Assembly (NCBI GenBank): GCA_021234155.1
Contig: JAJEKV010000206.1
Location: forward strand, 374,001 to 438,000
From: Isoetes taiwanensis
Lineage: Eukaryota > Streptophyta > Lycopodiopsida > Isoetales > Isoetaceae
Reading direction: 5' to 3'
DNA: 64,000 bases
Under the pieces are notes generated by a model. The model was not told the origin of the DNA. It made no database searches and saw only the letters and a program-made list of their open reading frames with translations. Of the stretch, positions 12,206 through 24,583 are shown in pieces; within the stretch, counting starts at the first letter, position 1; each line of letters begins with the position of its first letter. Made by a program: the position numbers and the translations under genes.

Positions 12206-12302
12206 CTCAAAGACATATTTTGATAAATTCCATCTTCTTGAAACTAAACCCTGATTCGGCATATCAATTCCCCAAGGTCTTTAAGATTTTTTAAGGTTGT
12301 TA

Positions 12303-12715
12303 GGGCCCGAAGGGCCCAAAATTTTTTTTAATAGAACAACCAATACACAATAACGTAAACCATTGCATTCAACACATTTAAATTAAATCCCCCTTAAAAC
12401 CCCCTTTGGTTTGGGTGCATATTCACACGGGGTACGTAGGGCAGCGAGAGCCCCTAAAAACTAATAATACATGTACAAAATTAACACCATTAAGTATATT
12501 CTCTTAAATCTTATAGTATTTTGCAAACCTTGATATACAGCATACAAAAACTTGTACAGGCATACCCCACAAATGAGGTTCGTTACGTACGGTCCAGATC
12601 AAGGAATAAAGGGCAAATATGCCCATCCGACAGCTCTCGTTGCCCGGAGTAACCCCCCGTGTGAATATGCACCCAAACCAAAGGGGGTTTTAAGGGGGAT
12701 TTAATTTAAACGCAG
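12303..12715. mobile_element. Foldback/MITE element with long inverted repeats, copy 1
   Basis: The left arm (about 12380-12440, reading aaatcccccttaaaacccc to tattcacacgggg) is the reverse complement of the right arm (about 12653-12712). The left end carries the palindrome GGGCCCGAAGGGCCC (12303-12317). The same element, inverted and 5'-incomplete, is at 53607-53931. No coding capacity is visible, so it is a non-autonomous DNA transposon or foldback element; the superfamily is not clear. Confidence 0.7.
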
Positions 12716-12967
12716 CCATTACAAAAATGAAGTAGTAAAGGCTATAACCTGTAGTGCTGTGAGTCGTACTTGAAATTGGGATGAATAAGGATTTGTAGCA
12801 TGTTGCAGAGGATCAGAGGAAACAGAGTTGCAGCGATGGCATGAGGATTCAGACAAGTTGTGTAATTATTCGTCCAAGACAATAGTCAGCGAATGCACTC
12901 ACATTTGTGGCCCATTATGGGCTAACTATATCCCTGAGATGTTGATAGCATATAATAATCTACTTTG

Positions 12968-13192
12968 TTAATTTGGGATTTTCCGGTATGGTGAAAAATA
13001 TTTTTGGATTTTTTTTTTTAACTGATTTCCTAAGATTTTGTGGTTTTCGGCGGCCGGGAAATATTTCCATCCTTCAAAAATGGGGACAAGTTTTTCGTGC
13101 TATCATTTTGAAGGGGTTTTTGGGTTTGGTGGGCATTCTCATCCGTGCTATCATTTTGAAGGGGTTTTTGGGTTTGGTGGGCATTCTCATCC
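12968..13192 (+). repeat. Dispersed repeat copy 2 plus perfect 48 bp tandem duplication
   Basis: 12970-13090 matches the repeat at 9095-9245. Directly after it a 48 bp unit starting cgtgctatcattttgaaggg is present twice in perfect tandem (13097-13192), which points to a recent duplication. Confidence 0.75.
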
Positions 13193-13628
13193 GCCTTGCT
13201 CCACGATTGCAAATTGCATGTCGCATGGATTTTAGCTGGCTCCAGTTGATCCGATGCACTAGAGTTTTGCTCCAAGCTAAGCCCACTCAGAAATAATCAT
13301 TTGGCATTTTTGGGTTCCATCGGTTTTGGGTTATCCGTCCCAGCGCATGCTTGCCACGGCTGCTCAGGACAGCTGCAACTATTTGTGTCTTCTGGTGGTA
13401 TGACTTCCGGATTTGATTCCGTAGTAATACAATTCTGGCCCACTACAGAGCTACCGAGGTAACTTCTTTGTCTCAGATGATTTCATCTTTGCCGTTTTTT
13501 TGCTTCTTCCTCTTTAAGTCCTCTAGAACATGTTTCAAATTATGCTAGAAGATTTGTTTCACATTACTGCACATTAATATGCAGGTCTGAAGTTTTAACT
13601 GGCTTTGGCTATCTGCATTTCTAGGAAC

Positions 13629-15415
13629 TTATAGAGAGATGTGCAACGAGGCTTTGCAAGCATTATTGCAGGTGAATCATAAGCTTCATTTTTAACTTTA
13701 AATTTAATTTGTTGTTGAAGCAATCTATCTAGATGGAGGCCATATAGGCATCTATTTCTTATTCTTACTTATTTGATGCTTATTCTTTTTCTTTGATCTC
13801 TTTCTTATTCTTATGATGCATAGTTTAAGAAGTAGATGGCTAGGTATACTTCCATGATTGGAGATGCATAATTTGGTAAAGGGTTTTCTACTCTTCCACT
13901 TCCTGTTGATACTGCAGCTTAGTGTCTGCAGATCGTTCTTATGATGAGTTCTAGATTAATGTAATAGGGAATATTGCAAGCTTAGTTGCATTTGCAAAAG
14001 CATAAATGATATTCCAAAGGATGTGGTTAGTGCTTTCAACTTGCAGAGCATATCAGATTATTAATGATACAAACATATTCATGCTATTTGTTTTTTCTTG
14101 CATGTGAAGGTAAATTCTTTTCGCAGAAGGATCTCTCTCGCTAACTACTCAAAATGTTGCATGGATATCTGTATCCGCCGATGGTAGTGAGAAACATGGT
14201 AAATCTCTAACTTAATATTTCAGATCCTACATGTTTTGCCTAGGATCTTAACTCCAAAGGAGGAATTATAGAGACAATATCCTCAGTCATGGAGGTATTT
14301 ATGATTGCATGCCTTTGCAAACTTGTGATGTTATTTGAAGGACGAACATGCAATTATTTGTTCTTTCCATTTGCCACATGTAGCAGAACAACAAAATCTC
14401 TTAACAATAGAGGTAATTATTATATTACCCCCTAGATGATGAGCTCATGCTGCCATTGTTGAAGCCGATGATGTGGATGTTTTTTTTGCCGTTGTTTTGT
14501 GTTCAGTTTCCTAATTCGTTGCGTTAGTTCTATTCTTCCATTTTTGCTGCTTCTATTCTTTTATTGGTATCTCCGCTCTGGATTTTCTCATTCAACTCCA
14601 GCTATATTAGCTTCTTAGTCTATTTGTAATCCTGCAGAAGAGCTTGAGCATACAAGGTCAGTGCCAAGGTTCTCTTAGAATAATATTCTTATTTAGATAT
14701 TTGCATCCAGGATTCATTTGGGGTTTTTTTGTAATGGTCCTGTTGTGAACAAGTACAACAATAAGCGCGGCTGGAAGAAGTTAAGTTATGAATAAAACCA
14801 TCTGTAATTGCGCTCCCTTTTAAATATTGATCTTGCAGAAACTTTTGAAGACATAACCTTATTGCCCTGGTACGTTTTCCTTTGCTTGCTTCCTCAAAAA
14901 TTAAGTTCTTGAGCTTCTTAGGGTTATAAGTGTATTGTGTTCTCTAGAAATTGCAAGCCGCACGTCAATAAAGCTTATAAGGTGGGTGATGTTGCTTCTG
15001 ATTTGTAGCCCAGATGTTTAAACTTGATTCTAATAAGCACAATTTCAGTTACATGGAATTATGTTGATTTGGTTGTGATTATTCTAGGAAGTAGTTAACT
15101 GCACAAATTTAGTTGAGATGCATGGTCATGATGGGATAATAATAGTTCTGTTGGTGTGCATGCAGCGCAATCTTTTGTGCTAAAGGATAGCCCAGAATGC
15201 AGAGCTCCATGCAACAAGCATCCAAATTGAGGCCTTATTATTCGTGATGGAAGTGAGAAGGTATAAGATGTAAGTCTATTTCCCAGTATATTGGTATAGA
15301 TGTGGTAGACTAAGAAATCAAAGTTATTTTTACGTATCTAAACTAGCTTTGCTATGCAGACTCAGAGGAGACAGTGCAAGATGTTACAAACATGTTGTCA
15401 ACACACATTGTGAGG
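13629..15415 (+). CDS. Candidate small exons of an unrecognised + strand gene
   Basis: Several short open stretches sit between plausible AG acceptors and GT donors: about 13628-13671 (TYREMCNEALQALLQ), 14128-14200 (EGSLSLTTQNVAWISVSADG), 14245-14296 (DLNSKGGIIETISSVME), 14838-14869 (TFEDITLLPW), and from about 15166 (AQSFVLKDSPECRAPCNK) and 15360 (DSEETVQDVTNMLSTHIV). They may belong to the same gene as the stretches at 10.7-11.9 kb. No family was recognised and short open frames between splice-like sites arise by chance in such sequence, so confidence is low. Confidence 0.2.
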
Positions 15416-15420
15416 TAGTG

Positions 15421-16855
15421 CTTGATGATTTTAAAGAACTTCATGTCATGGACATCGAATGTCACGTATATAGTTATGAGCACATCCAATAGTTTCTTCC
15501 TTTCGAAACGAATAGCCATATTGTTATTTAGTTGAACCGAGGTATTGAGTACATTAATTATGCAGACCTCAGGGAACATGCATTCTTGCAGGTTCATATA
15601 CTATATAGACTATAGCAAGAAGAGCCAAAGTTCTATTGAGTTCCTGACATCTATGGGTATATTCGAAAATAGAAGTGCAAGTTTAGTGCTAGCTTCAAGA
15701 CTTGAAATCGTGACGAGTTTGGACTTTATATAATATGCAAGGCCAGCACCCTTTTCACTGGCTGAAATTTGTCTATGCATTAGACAATGGAAAAATATGA
15801 TTTACATGAATGACATTTCTCAATAGAAGTAAAAAATCGTGTATGCAAATACAAGAACTTGACAAAAGGTAGGCAACGGACTTAAAGCAGAATGGTTATA
15901 CTATTGATAGGTTTTTAAACAAGCTTCATATCAGTATGTATGCATAAAACACATTTCAGGAAGTAGAACTTTGCTTGGAATCCAAATTTAGCTTCATTTT
16001 TTTGTTGCAGTTGTTTAGAGTTGCTCTCTGGCTGTGTTGTGCGCTCTTGACTCTGTACTTTGTACAAAATTCTATACTCTGTACTCTAGAAAGTTACATT
16101 ATATCAACGAGTGGTCCATTAAGTTTCCATTACTTTCTTAATAATAAATGCATCTATTATAACTGACTTTTTGCATTGCCCCATGCAAACTTCATCTTTC
16201 ATGAATGTTGTTACTGCAAATGTTAGTGAAAAGTGTAGGGTTGATGACCTTTGCTGTAGCTCCCATAGGCTTGCAGGCTTGATGTAGGGTTGACAATATT
16301 TCTTACATTTCACCATTGTTCAAGATACGTGGCTACACAATGCTCATGTTATGACTCTTCACCATCTGGAAATGGATGGGCTCTATTCATGTATATGTAG
16401 TATTCTCTAAATAAAAAAATAAATAGAGATGTCTTTTGTGAAGGATGCATATCCATCTTTTGTGCAATGGACATCTGTGTATGATAGCCATGTATTATGA
16501 CAGCTATTCCATGGTTCAAAGGGATATCTTATACCACTTGAGTTATGTCAAATATTAATGGGCGTCGTTAGCAAATTCAATATGTAACACGATGGACGCA
16601 ACAATGAAGCAACATTTTCTACCATACAATGCCCATATCAGTTTCAATAAACAATTCAGGGTAGCCCAAATCGTCTTATAAAATGGAGTATTCCTAATTG
16701 CTATAAAGTGAGAGTCCAACTTGATAACTATATAGAGAGAGCCGTATAAGAAACACTGATAGAGAACCCTCCGTCCCTTACCCCCCCCCCCTCCATAAAA
16801 AAAAAAAAAAAAAAAAAAAACACTCACTTCATCTTTGTATAAACCCAGCACTAAA
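15421..16855. other. No gene recognised; A24 tract
   Basis: No supported gene. A run of ten C residues (16780-16790) and 24 A residues (16797-16820) lie just before the Helitron terminus and could be the tail of a retroposed insertion. Confidence 0.5.
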
Positions 16856-16883
16856 GCCCGGCAACGCCGGGCACCATTACTAG
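16856..16883 (+). mobile_element. Helitron 3' terminus, copy 1
   Basis: The hairpin GCCCGGCAACGCCGGGC (16856-16872) is followed by 7 bases and then CTAG with a T after it. A GC-rich hairpin about 10 bases before CTRR, inserted next to T, is the classic Helitron 3' end. An almost identical end is at 19430-19457. The 5' end of this first element was not found. Confidence 0.75.
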
Positions 16884-19457
16884 TCTATATTAAGCCCTGC
16901 TTTAATGCACCTAGAGCAAGGGAGATAATAAGGCAATTCTTGGTTTCCATGCTTGCAATCCCTGAGCTTAATTTCTTCTGGCAGTAAAGGCGGAAGCAGG
17001 TCGACTCTTAAACAAAAGTTAGGGTTATGCCTTTAATTTTTAGGTCATCCAGGTGCCTATTATCAGCCTCTGCTTTCTTTATTGTAAATTAGTTCTAATG
17101 GATGCCACAGATTAGACGATTGATGTCATGGCGCCAATGCATATGAAAGGTTATTATAAAGGTGAGTAACTTCTTCATATTGGATTGTAATTGCCACGAA
17201 ACACTAAACATAGTGCTATTTGGACATGCTCTATTCCGGCAAACAGGCCATTGATACACACTCTTTTTTATAAGACATCATGTAATGTTAGATTCTTATA
17301 AGGTTAGTGTGATATGCAGTGTTTTTGTGCCTCTATTTTAGAAATCTTGAGCTGGCTCTACAAAGAGGCAGCAAACTGAATGGAATGTCATTTTCTTTTT
17401 TAATTTCTTGGTCTGTTCAAGTCATCATAGGAAATGGGATTAAATGATATTGCAGCTTTCTTTTGTAAGTATTTATTTCATTGCCTATCATAAGATTTCA
17501 ATATAGGGTTTTGATATTGGAGCAGGGCGATGCTCATATTTGCTGTACCCATTTCTGGAGGAGATATGGAAGTATACTTCTGCATTTATTCATTTGCATC
17601 TCAGTGACTCAAGCAATAATGAGTGCCATGTAAATGTGTGATTTCTGATGTCCATTCTAGCTGATTCAATGATGATATTTATGGGATTTAGCAGCTTTCC
17701 ATAGTGTTTTTTTTTGCATGTGCTTCCAGTTCTCCAGCCAAAAACTTTTTCTAAATGAATCTCCTTCCTCTTTGCTGCATGCCAATGCTTTTTCAAGTAT
17801 TGAAGTAGAATATAATAATAGAAATCATTTGATTCTGTTCTCCACATCTTCCAAATATGTATTGTTCATGTTCATGTGTTGCAGGTGATGATTCAGGTAA
17901 CTTGATCCCTTAGAGGTGTTTGAATGTGGGCTCTCAGTGCCTTTTTATTTCTTGGTAGCTTACGGCTCAATAGTTCGGATGCAAAAATGTATCACAATGC
18001 AGTAAGTTTCATTTCCTTGATTGTTATCCATTTCGAGAGGATAAATGCATTGCTTCTGAGTATGGACATAAAAGGTAATAGATGCAGATCTTATTGCTTC
18101 TGGAGATTATATTTTTTTGTTACTGTTCATTTGCTTGAGGGAATGCTTGAAGTTCTGGACATGCAGAAATGAGGTCACAGAGGAAGATTTGCAGTCAAAC
18201 CTATATATTTAATGGAATACTGCACGGCATGGAGGACAACCCAAGCCAACCAGTTTTCTGTATGCATGCCTTGAAGGTGTTGTGTATTTTTGCGTATGTT
18301 CAGAATCTGATATCTGCCAGTAATTTTCTCTTCCAAGAGGGATTGGTTGTTGAATAGGTTTGTGTCTTAATTTGATTGCAGGAAGTTGGAGAATGAACCC
18401 AAGCAAAGGATCGATTTTTATACACTAGGGAGTAAAATGGATTGTTTATTGTTCTGTCAAAGGTCAGTTTTAGCTGATTGATCCGCATTGGCTACCCCTT
18501 TAATCTGGTGCAAGCTAATGGGATTTACATTTTCACTGTCCTCGGAACTTAGAACTAAAGAATAAAAGCATGTTTCTTTTCTAATAATGAAATGTTCTGA
18601 ATAAACATTTTCTATCCATTTAGTTTAGATGTGCTCTTGGAATTATATGTTTCGAGTCATTTGCAGGTTTCTACAGCAAGAGAAGAACATCTGTACTTCA
18701 ATTTTTGGTGGCATAGGTGGGTGGCATAGGTGAAGCACACGTAAACTCAAAGAACATGTGAAGAACATGTGAAGAACACGTGTTCTTCTCTTGCTGTAGA
18801 ACATCTGCAAATGACTCTGCAAACGATGAACATCCATATGCCACTAGGTGCATGTCAATTTAGTTCTTCCAATGTTATGATATCATAAGGCTGCTCATTG
18901 ATTGTGAGTTCACGTGTGCTTCACCTAAAATTACATCTAAAATTAGGGCCATCCCTTCGATAACATTTTGTTGGACAAAATGCATGAGAAATAAGGCCTC
19001 AATTGGAATCCTTTTGAGAAATCAATAGTATATTGTAGAACAACATGTTTACTAACATCATTAAGTATCATTTTATAAACATCGTGAGCATGTGATAACC
19101 CTGTGTTCTACCAACCAAAAATTATTATCTAGACAATATCATCGGGCCAGGGCTTCGAAGGCTAAAATTTATCTGATCTCTATTATCTGCATGTTAGCGT
19201 ACAAAGCGGTTTGTAATACATTTAGATCCAATGTTATTCAATGTTATAGTGTGACAAGCAAGATGATGTCATGATTAGTATTTGGGCTTACATATACAAA
19301 ATCTATCTCCTAAAATATATATGAAAAAACTATCTTTATCCATTACAATTATTGCTTTTAACACGTCTTCGTATTGTTAGAGACATACATTCAACAATCC
19401 TACCCCTCAACTTAACAGATGGTTCCTAAGCCCGGCAACGCCGGGCACCATAACTAG
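16884..19457 (+). mobile_element. Putative non-autonomous Helitron
   Basis: The sequence after the first terminus starts TCTATATTAAG, and Helitrons start with TC after the insertion site. It ends with GCCCGGCAACGCCGGGC (19430-19446), ACCATAA and CTAG (19454-19457), followed by T. The span would be about 2.57 kb and lie head-to-tail with the first Helitron. No Rep or helicase motif is visible, so it would be non-autonomous. The 3' end is well supported; the 5' end is inferred from the TC only. Confidence 0.5.
18655..18816. repeat. Long near-perfect inverted repeat (35 bp arms)
   Basis: The left arm 18655-18689 pairs with the right arm 18781-18816 with one or two mismatches near position 12 of the arm. 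The loop of about 90 nt holds three copies of gaagaacatgtg-like sequence that can also pair. The fold resembles either a small MITE or a MIRNA-like precursor. It lies inside the putative Helitron. Confidence 0.7.
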
Positions 19458-19469
19458 TGCTAATTAAGA

Positions 19470-20350
19470 CTAAACGGCACGTTGGCTCATTAAAGGATGA
19501 TTGATTAGCATTACACGAGCTGATAAACATGAACAACATGTGCCACAGAGAGAAGATTATATGGTTCATCGCCCATAAAAAGGATTCCATAGAGCAGTTC
19601 GATACACGGATAAACATCATTGGCATACTTGATTCTTTAAAATATTATCAGCATCTAATGCAGATGAGATGAGGTAAGAGTCCCAAAGTAACAAAAATGA
19701 TATGGGCTTGGAATGGGTACCTTCAAAAACACAGATGCACTGTCAATTGCAAGGTTGTCAAATCCTGATGGAATTATCTTGTGATCCAGAACAAACTAAA
19801 GAATCAGTAGATGTGAGATATGTAATAGCTCCTTTGTGCCCGAAAAGTATGACTATCAGTCGAAACTCGCATGTGGAGAAACATCAATAGGGAACGGAGT
19901 AGATGTAGTAGAACTGGAAACTATAACCTGATTTGTAAGACCCACAAAGAAGAAGAGTGGAGTGACTAATATTGCTCCAATTCTCGAGCCCATTGCAAAG
20001 GTTCGAGTGTAGGCACCAGAATTGCAGTTCCATACTTTGAGATTCCCTTCTGAATCAGCAGTGTAGAGCTCCGAGAAGTGCGAGCAGAGAAGAATGTCAT
20101 TTATGTCAGGCCCTTGAGTAGCAAGAGTTGCAATCAGGGTAGACTTGGCAACTTGCTCTTCAACTTGTTTAACATCCAACACCTCAGCTTTCTCAACTTG
20201 TTGCTCGACATCTTTAACCTCAGTCTTCTCGCTGGTTAGGTGCTTTTACTTTTTCTTTCGTTCTGTAATCTGCTCCACATCAATATCCATGTTGCTAATG
20301 TCTGTTAAGCATCTCTTTTCCAGAATTTTAGACCCCTCTTTCTTGTTCTT
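19470..20350 (-). pseudogene. WD40-repeat protein fragment (ZFWD-like), broken
   Basis: On minus the frame from 20182 reads ELYTADSEGNLKVWNCNSGA, then TRTFAMGSRIGAILV and FFFVGLTNQV, which fits the WD40 part of plant CCCH zinc-finger WD proteins (ZFWD). After a frame change, about 19860-19770 reads GHKGAITYLTSTDSLVCSGS and QDNSIRI, where the expected Trp is a TGA stop. Further stops and shifts follow to about 19470. Upstream (20190-20345) is a charged segment with one stop. The CCCH finger and several middle WD repeats are missing, so this is a truncated dead copy. Confidence 0.6.
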
Positions 20351-21099
20351 CTTCTGCCTACTATAAAGAGTCAAACCTTAAGAACTATTTTAAGACACAG
20401 TTCTAAATGTCTTCTTCAATCACAAGAAAACATGTACCGGACAACTAAACAATGGATCAACACAATGGTCATATACCATTCGTCATGGACGTCCAAAAGT
20501 ATGTAAGACTCAATACAAATGCAAACTCGTTTCCAAAGGTTTGGGTTGCAACCCTACCATGGCATGGCTGCACCTGAAGCGAATTTGTTACTTGGGACTC
20601 ATGCAGTGCTTGGCAAAGCGTAGGAAGTGCTTATGCTAGAGACTACTAACTATCCAATAGTAAAGCCCAAAATACGTAATCTTTTTGTAGCTTATTCATA
20701 TCTTGCAACCGTCCCTGGCAGTGTGAAAAGGAGCATGTTTCATAAGACCCATCAAGTCAAAACAGAACCTATCCACCTGCACAGTAGCACATCAGCGAAA
20801 AGTATGGGTCCACAAAGAAATGGAAAATAAATGAACAAATAGAGTTTAGAATGTCACTTACAAATGCTTGTTTCGAGTAGTGTGCGGTGGCTATGTGGCC
20901 TTCAAGACAACTTGCACACCTTCGGATACAGAGAAAGAATTCTAGCTCAAATCAAGAGTACATTATTCACCGTTTTTGGAAAAAGCTTTATGGATGAATA
21001 CAAAGTAAGTGCCATTGCTTTCAACATAAACCTAATTCAACGAAGAGCAGAGCAGAGTCGATGTCTCAATGCTTCAACACTTTCGTAGATTGCTTAGGA
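20351..21099. other. No gene recognised
   Basis: Only short open frames without recognisable domains are present. Confidence 0.5.
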
Positions 21100-21330
21100 G
21101 GAGCAAGAACTGGTTAGCCGGTTTCCAAAGTGGATCTCAACAACAGCGGCCACCGCCAGTTTACACCTGATAGCAGGTTTGAAGCAGTCATTGGCATATT
21201 TCTGGCATATACCTGGAATATGCCATAAACCCACATCAACATGGGCTTGCCCCCTAGGGGCAACCCAAAAACCTTAACATGTTGCTAACAAGTGGCCCCT
21301 TATCTCGAAGGCCAGCCTATCCACGTTTCA
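21100..21330 (-). repeat. Dispersed repeat family (gggttgcccc), copy 1, inverted
   Basis: Read on minus, this stretch contains gggttgcccctaggggg, a gtgggttta..gcatattcc block and a distal aaccggctaaccag-like block. It matches 60390-60590 in the same order and, in part, 62575-62660. No coding capacity is seen. Confidence 0.65.
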
Positions 21331-21364
21331 TAAAATAAAGAAATCTCAGTGGTAATGGCTGAAG

Positions 21365-21770
21365 CGGTCCTTCAAAATTCGATGGCCGTTCTGGACCGTC
21401 GTCTAGGTTAGAGTAGAAGATGCTCCACAAAGGTATGGATCGACGCCTTATGATGCTCCACAAAAATAAATCTGGGTTTTGTTATCTCTATTTATCGTAA
21501 CTCTATTTCAGCCTTAATTAAGATCATATTCAAGATCATAGTTCCGGCATCACAGGATAATTTGAGTTGGATGTGGCTTAAGCCATTTGATCATGATCTA
21601 GGATAGACTGTTTCCAAAATTCAATTGCCGTTTTGGACCGTCTCCTAGATTGGATCAGAAGATGCTCCATAAAGGTAAATTAGGGTTTTTATAGCTCCTA
21701 TTTATCATAGCCTTAATTAAGATCACATTCAAGATTATAGTTCCCGTCATCACAGAATAATGATGTCCTG
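21365..21770. repeat. Tandem duplication, unit about 245 bp
   Basis: Two diverged copies share ttcgatggccgttctggacc-like starts (21378 and 21620), agatgctccacaaaggta and ttaattaagatcatattcaa. Confidence 0.7.
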
Positions 21771-24411
21771 GCATTTGAAACCTGAGTTACTCTGCCATGC
21801 CATTTGCATTTCGGGTTCTCACTTTGGTATGGACCAACATGTCTATTTGCCAGAGTTTGCTCTGTAATCAATGCAAGTTGATGTTTAGATGTGTTGGGGT
21901 CAGTTCTAGCTGCAAAGGCATGTGCAATGCATTCTTTAATAAAAACCTCTGCATGGCATGATTAAAAGTTTTATCTGATGAACAGGGCCTGAGTGATAAT
22001 TTCTCTGGTGCTAGCCTTTATATGGCAATTATACAGTCTATGGCTTTTAATTCGTCAACACAAAGGTATGCCAGTCTGTATGTCTCTTAAGTTGCCGGCT
22101 GCCTTTAATGCGTCAAATAAGAAGGGGCGATTTGAACTCAATGCATCAGCATATGTCTATGACTCTTTTACATGAATTTGAAAGACCAAAACGTCCCCCT
22201 TTGCTATGATGTAGGGCAATAATGGTAGTCAATCCACGTTTTGATCTACGTACCTTGCTGCTGATGTGTTGCAGAACCAAAAATTCTATATGAAAATGCA
22301 GCATTCTGTATCTCTAATGTGGCCACTCATCGCTCCTTCAGCCTGCCATTTCCTTCCTAGGTTTATTCTAATCAATTATTATCAGCACATAATGTTGCAA
22401 ACTGGTAAAGAACGTATATGTGCTGGCAAAAGGTCAATTCTTGGTTCGTTTTTAAGGTTATGACTCTGCATATTGCTTTGTAAGCTAGATGGAGTATTAT
22501 AGTTTGGCAGCTTCCCAATTCCAGGCAATTGCATCAGAATATATTTGTCATATTTAGGGCTGTGCATATGCTCAGTATAGTAGGATACCTCTGCATAGGG
22601 ATCCTCTAAACTGTTGACTAAGCTTCCCAAGGAGTACGGATAACAGTCAACTATCCATTTGGCGTTATTAATTTGTTTGTTTGAAATTATTTTCTTAGTT
22701 TAGGCTTAATTTAGCTGAATTATGTTGAAAATTAGTTGCTTGTGTCCTTTCAAGAAAGTCTCGTCGCTTCCAACTTCAAGAAAGTTCTGTAGTGGACCCT
22801 CAGCCTGCCGTAACCTTCTGCAGTCTTGTCCGCTAACTTTCTTCGTATTCTGTTTGGTGGATAATGCTTAACTATCTACTTCTTTCTTATTGTAACTTCT
22901 ATTTCTAAGATACTTGTTTGAGGATTTCTCATTGCGCTTATGGGCGATATCGCGTTACGCATATGTAGGTTTTTGCAGGCAGCTCAATTGGGTGGAAGGA
23001 TTATCTCTCAAGGGTCTTTATTCTGGTTTAAATGGAAACCTTGCTGGAGTTCTACATAAGTGCTTTCTTGTTTGTTTACAGGTTATAAATTTCCATAGGA
23101 AACTATATGCCACTTTGTTCAAAGACATGACTGTATGAAGAATCATAATATACTAGACAACTTATGAAACAAAGCAAACAATTGTTAGGACTGCTAAGAA
23201 CATCCATATCTGCGTGAATTGCTGGTGCTTATGACAAGCAGGTTTGCTAATGCACCATATTGTGCTCAAATTGTTTAAGCATGAATGCAAGGGAAGGAGG
23301 CACAGAGAAGGAGGACCCTAAGTGAAGTTATTTATGCCCTTCAGAACTTCGTAGGAAGTAAAGGATCATAGATGGCATTACTGTCTTGATGTCTTGTGTT
23401 TTCCTGTCATTACATAGTTCAGCCCATTGGTTGTTCTTACTTGGTTGAAACCAATACATGACTTAAATTGAAATTCTAGTAAGAAAAGAAACCACATCTA
23501 CTAGCAGCTTCTAAAAATTCCTGCTTTTAAATAGCCATGATATATGATGAAAACAACAAAAGTTGAGGGCCCAGTACAAGTGCATAGTACAACTATATAC
23601 AGTCCCAGATATGGTGATATGCTTGCACACACTGTTTACTACGAGCAATGATACAGATTTATGTAGATGAGACTGAGATGCTGGTTTCTAGTGGGCAGAG
23701 AGGATAAGCTGCTACTCAATAGTACAGAAACGGTCGAGAGAAATGGCCTCTCAACGATACAGTCCAACAATGCAATGAGAACATCAATGCTTTGTGAGGA
23801 AGATGTCTAGAGATTATTTACATTTAACTTTAGCTTGTCTTGTTGGGAGTTATGACGATGCATATTGCTTTTTTGCAGAACTTGAGCATGAAGCGACCTG
23901 TTATTGCTAAAAGTTTATGAAAACTTAAGAGTAAGAAGTAAGAATTCAGTGTTGTAGGGGTTTAATTGTTGAAGGCTATCATTGTTTTGATTCTATGTTA
24001 CAAGATTATCTCTTTAGACCACTAGCAGATCATTGCAGATGCATGCTTTCGCTTTTAAGCAGAGCATGGCAAATAGATGAAGTCGAGGACTTTTTAATAA
24101 ATACCAATAGAGCCTGATTTTGTGTGCCACGAGAAAAATGCACCTTAGATCATATGTTTGATGAATTCTGGGCAGATAAGAAACAATTCTTATGATTTAG
24201 TTGGGAGTTCTATGATAAACAAATAAAAAAAGGATTCAGTCAATTAACGATCATCTCCAGGAAGGCAAGTTGCGTGCTGCTTATGGAAGTCAGGCTTGTT
24301 TCATTAAGTTAAGATCATGAATGATATTAGGCTGTGCTATTGGTTTAGTGGCTGCGTTTCCAGCTCAAGGATTATCCAGAAATAAGATTGCATGCTCTCT
24401 GTGTCTAACTT
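21771..24411. other. No gene recognised
   Basis: AT-rich sequence with short unassigned open frames; no domain, RNA gene or element end was recognised. Confidence 0.5.
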
Positions 24412-24583
24412 CCAATTGTGGCAAATAAGAACCTCCTTCCTTTCTAGAATTCTTCGTCAAGTATTCTGTTTGATCTCTCATAACCTGGGCATTACAGCCA
24501 ACTGTGGCAAATAAGGACCTCCTTCCTTTCTAGATTTCTTCGTCAAGTATTCTGTTTGATCTCTCATAACCTGGGCATTACAG
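24412..24583. repeat. Tandem duplication of 86 bp
   Basis: Two copies starting ccaattgtggcaaataag (24412) and ccaactgtggcaaataag (24498) are about 96% identical. Confidence 0.85.
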
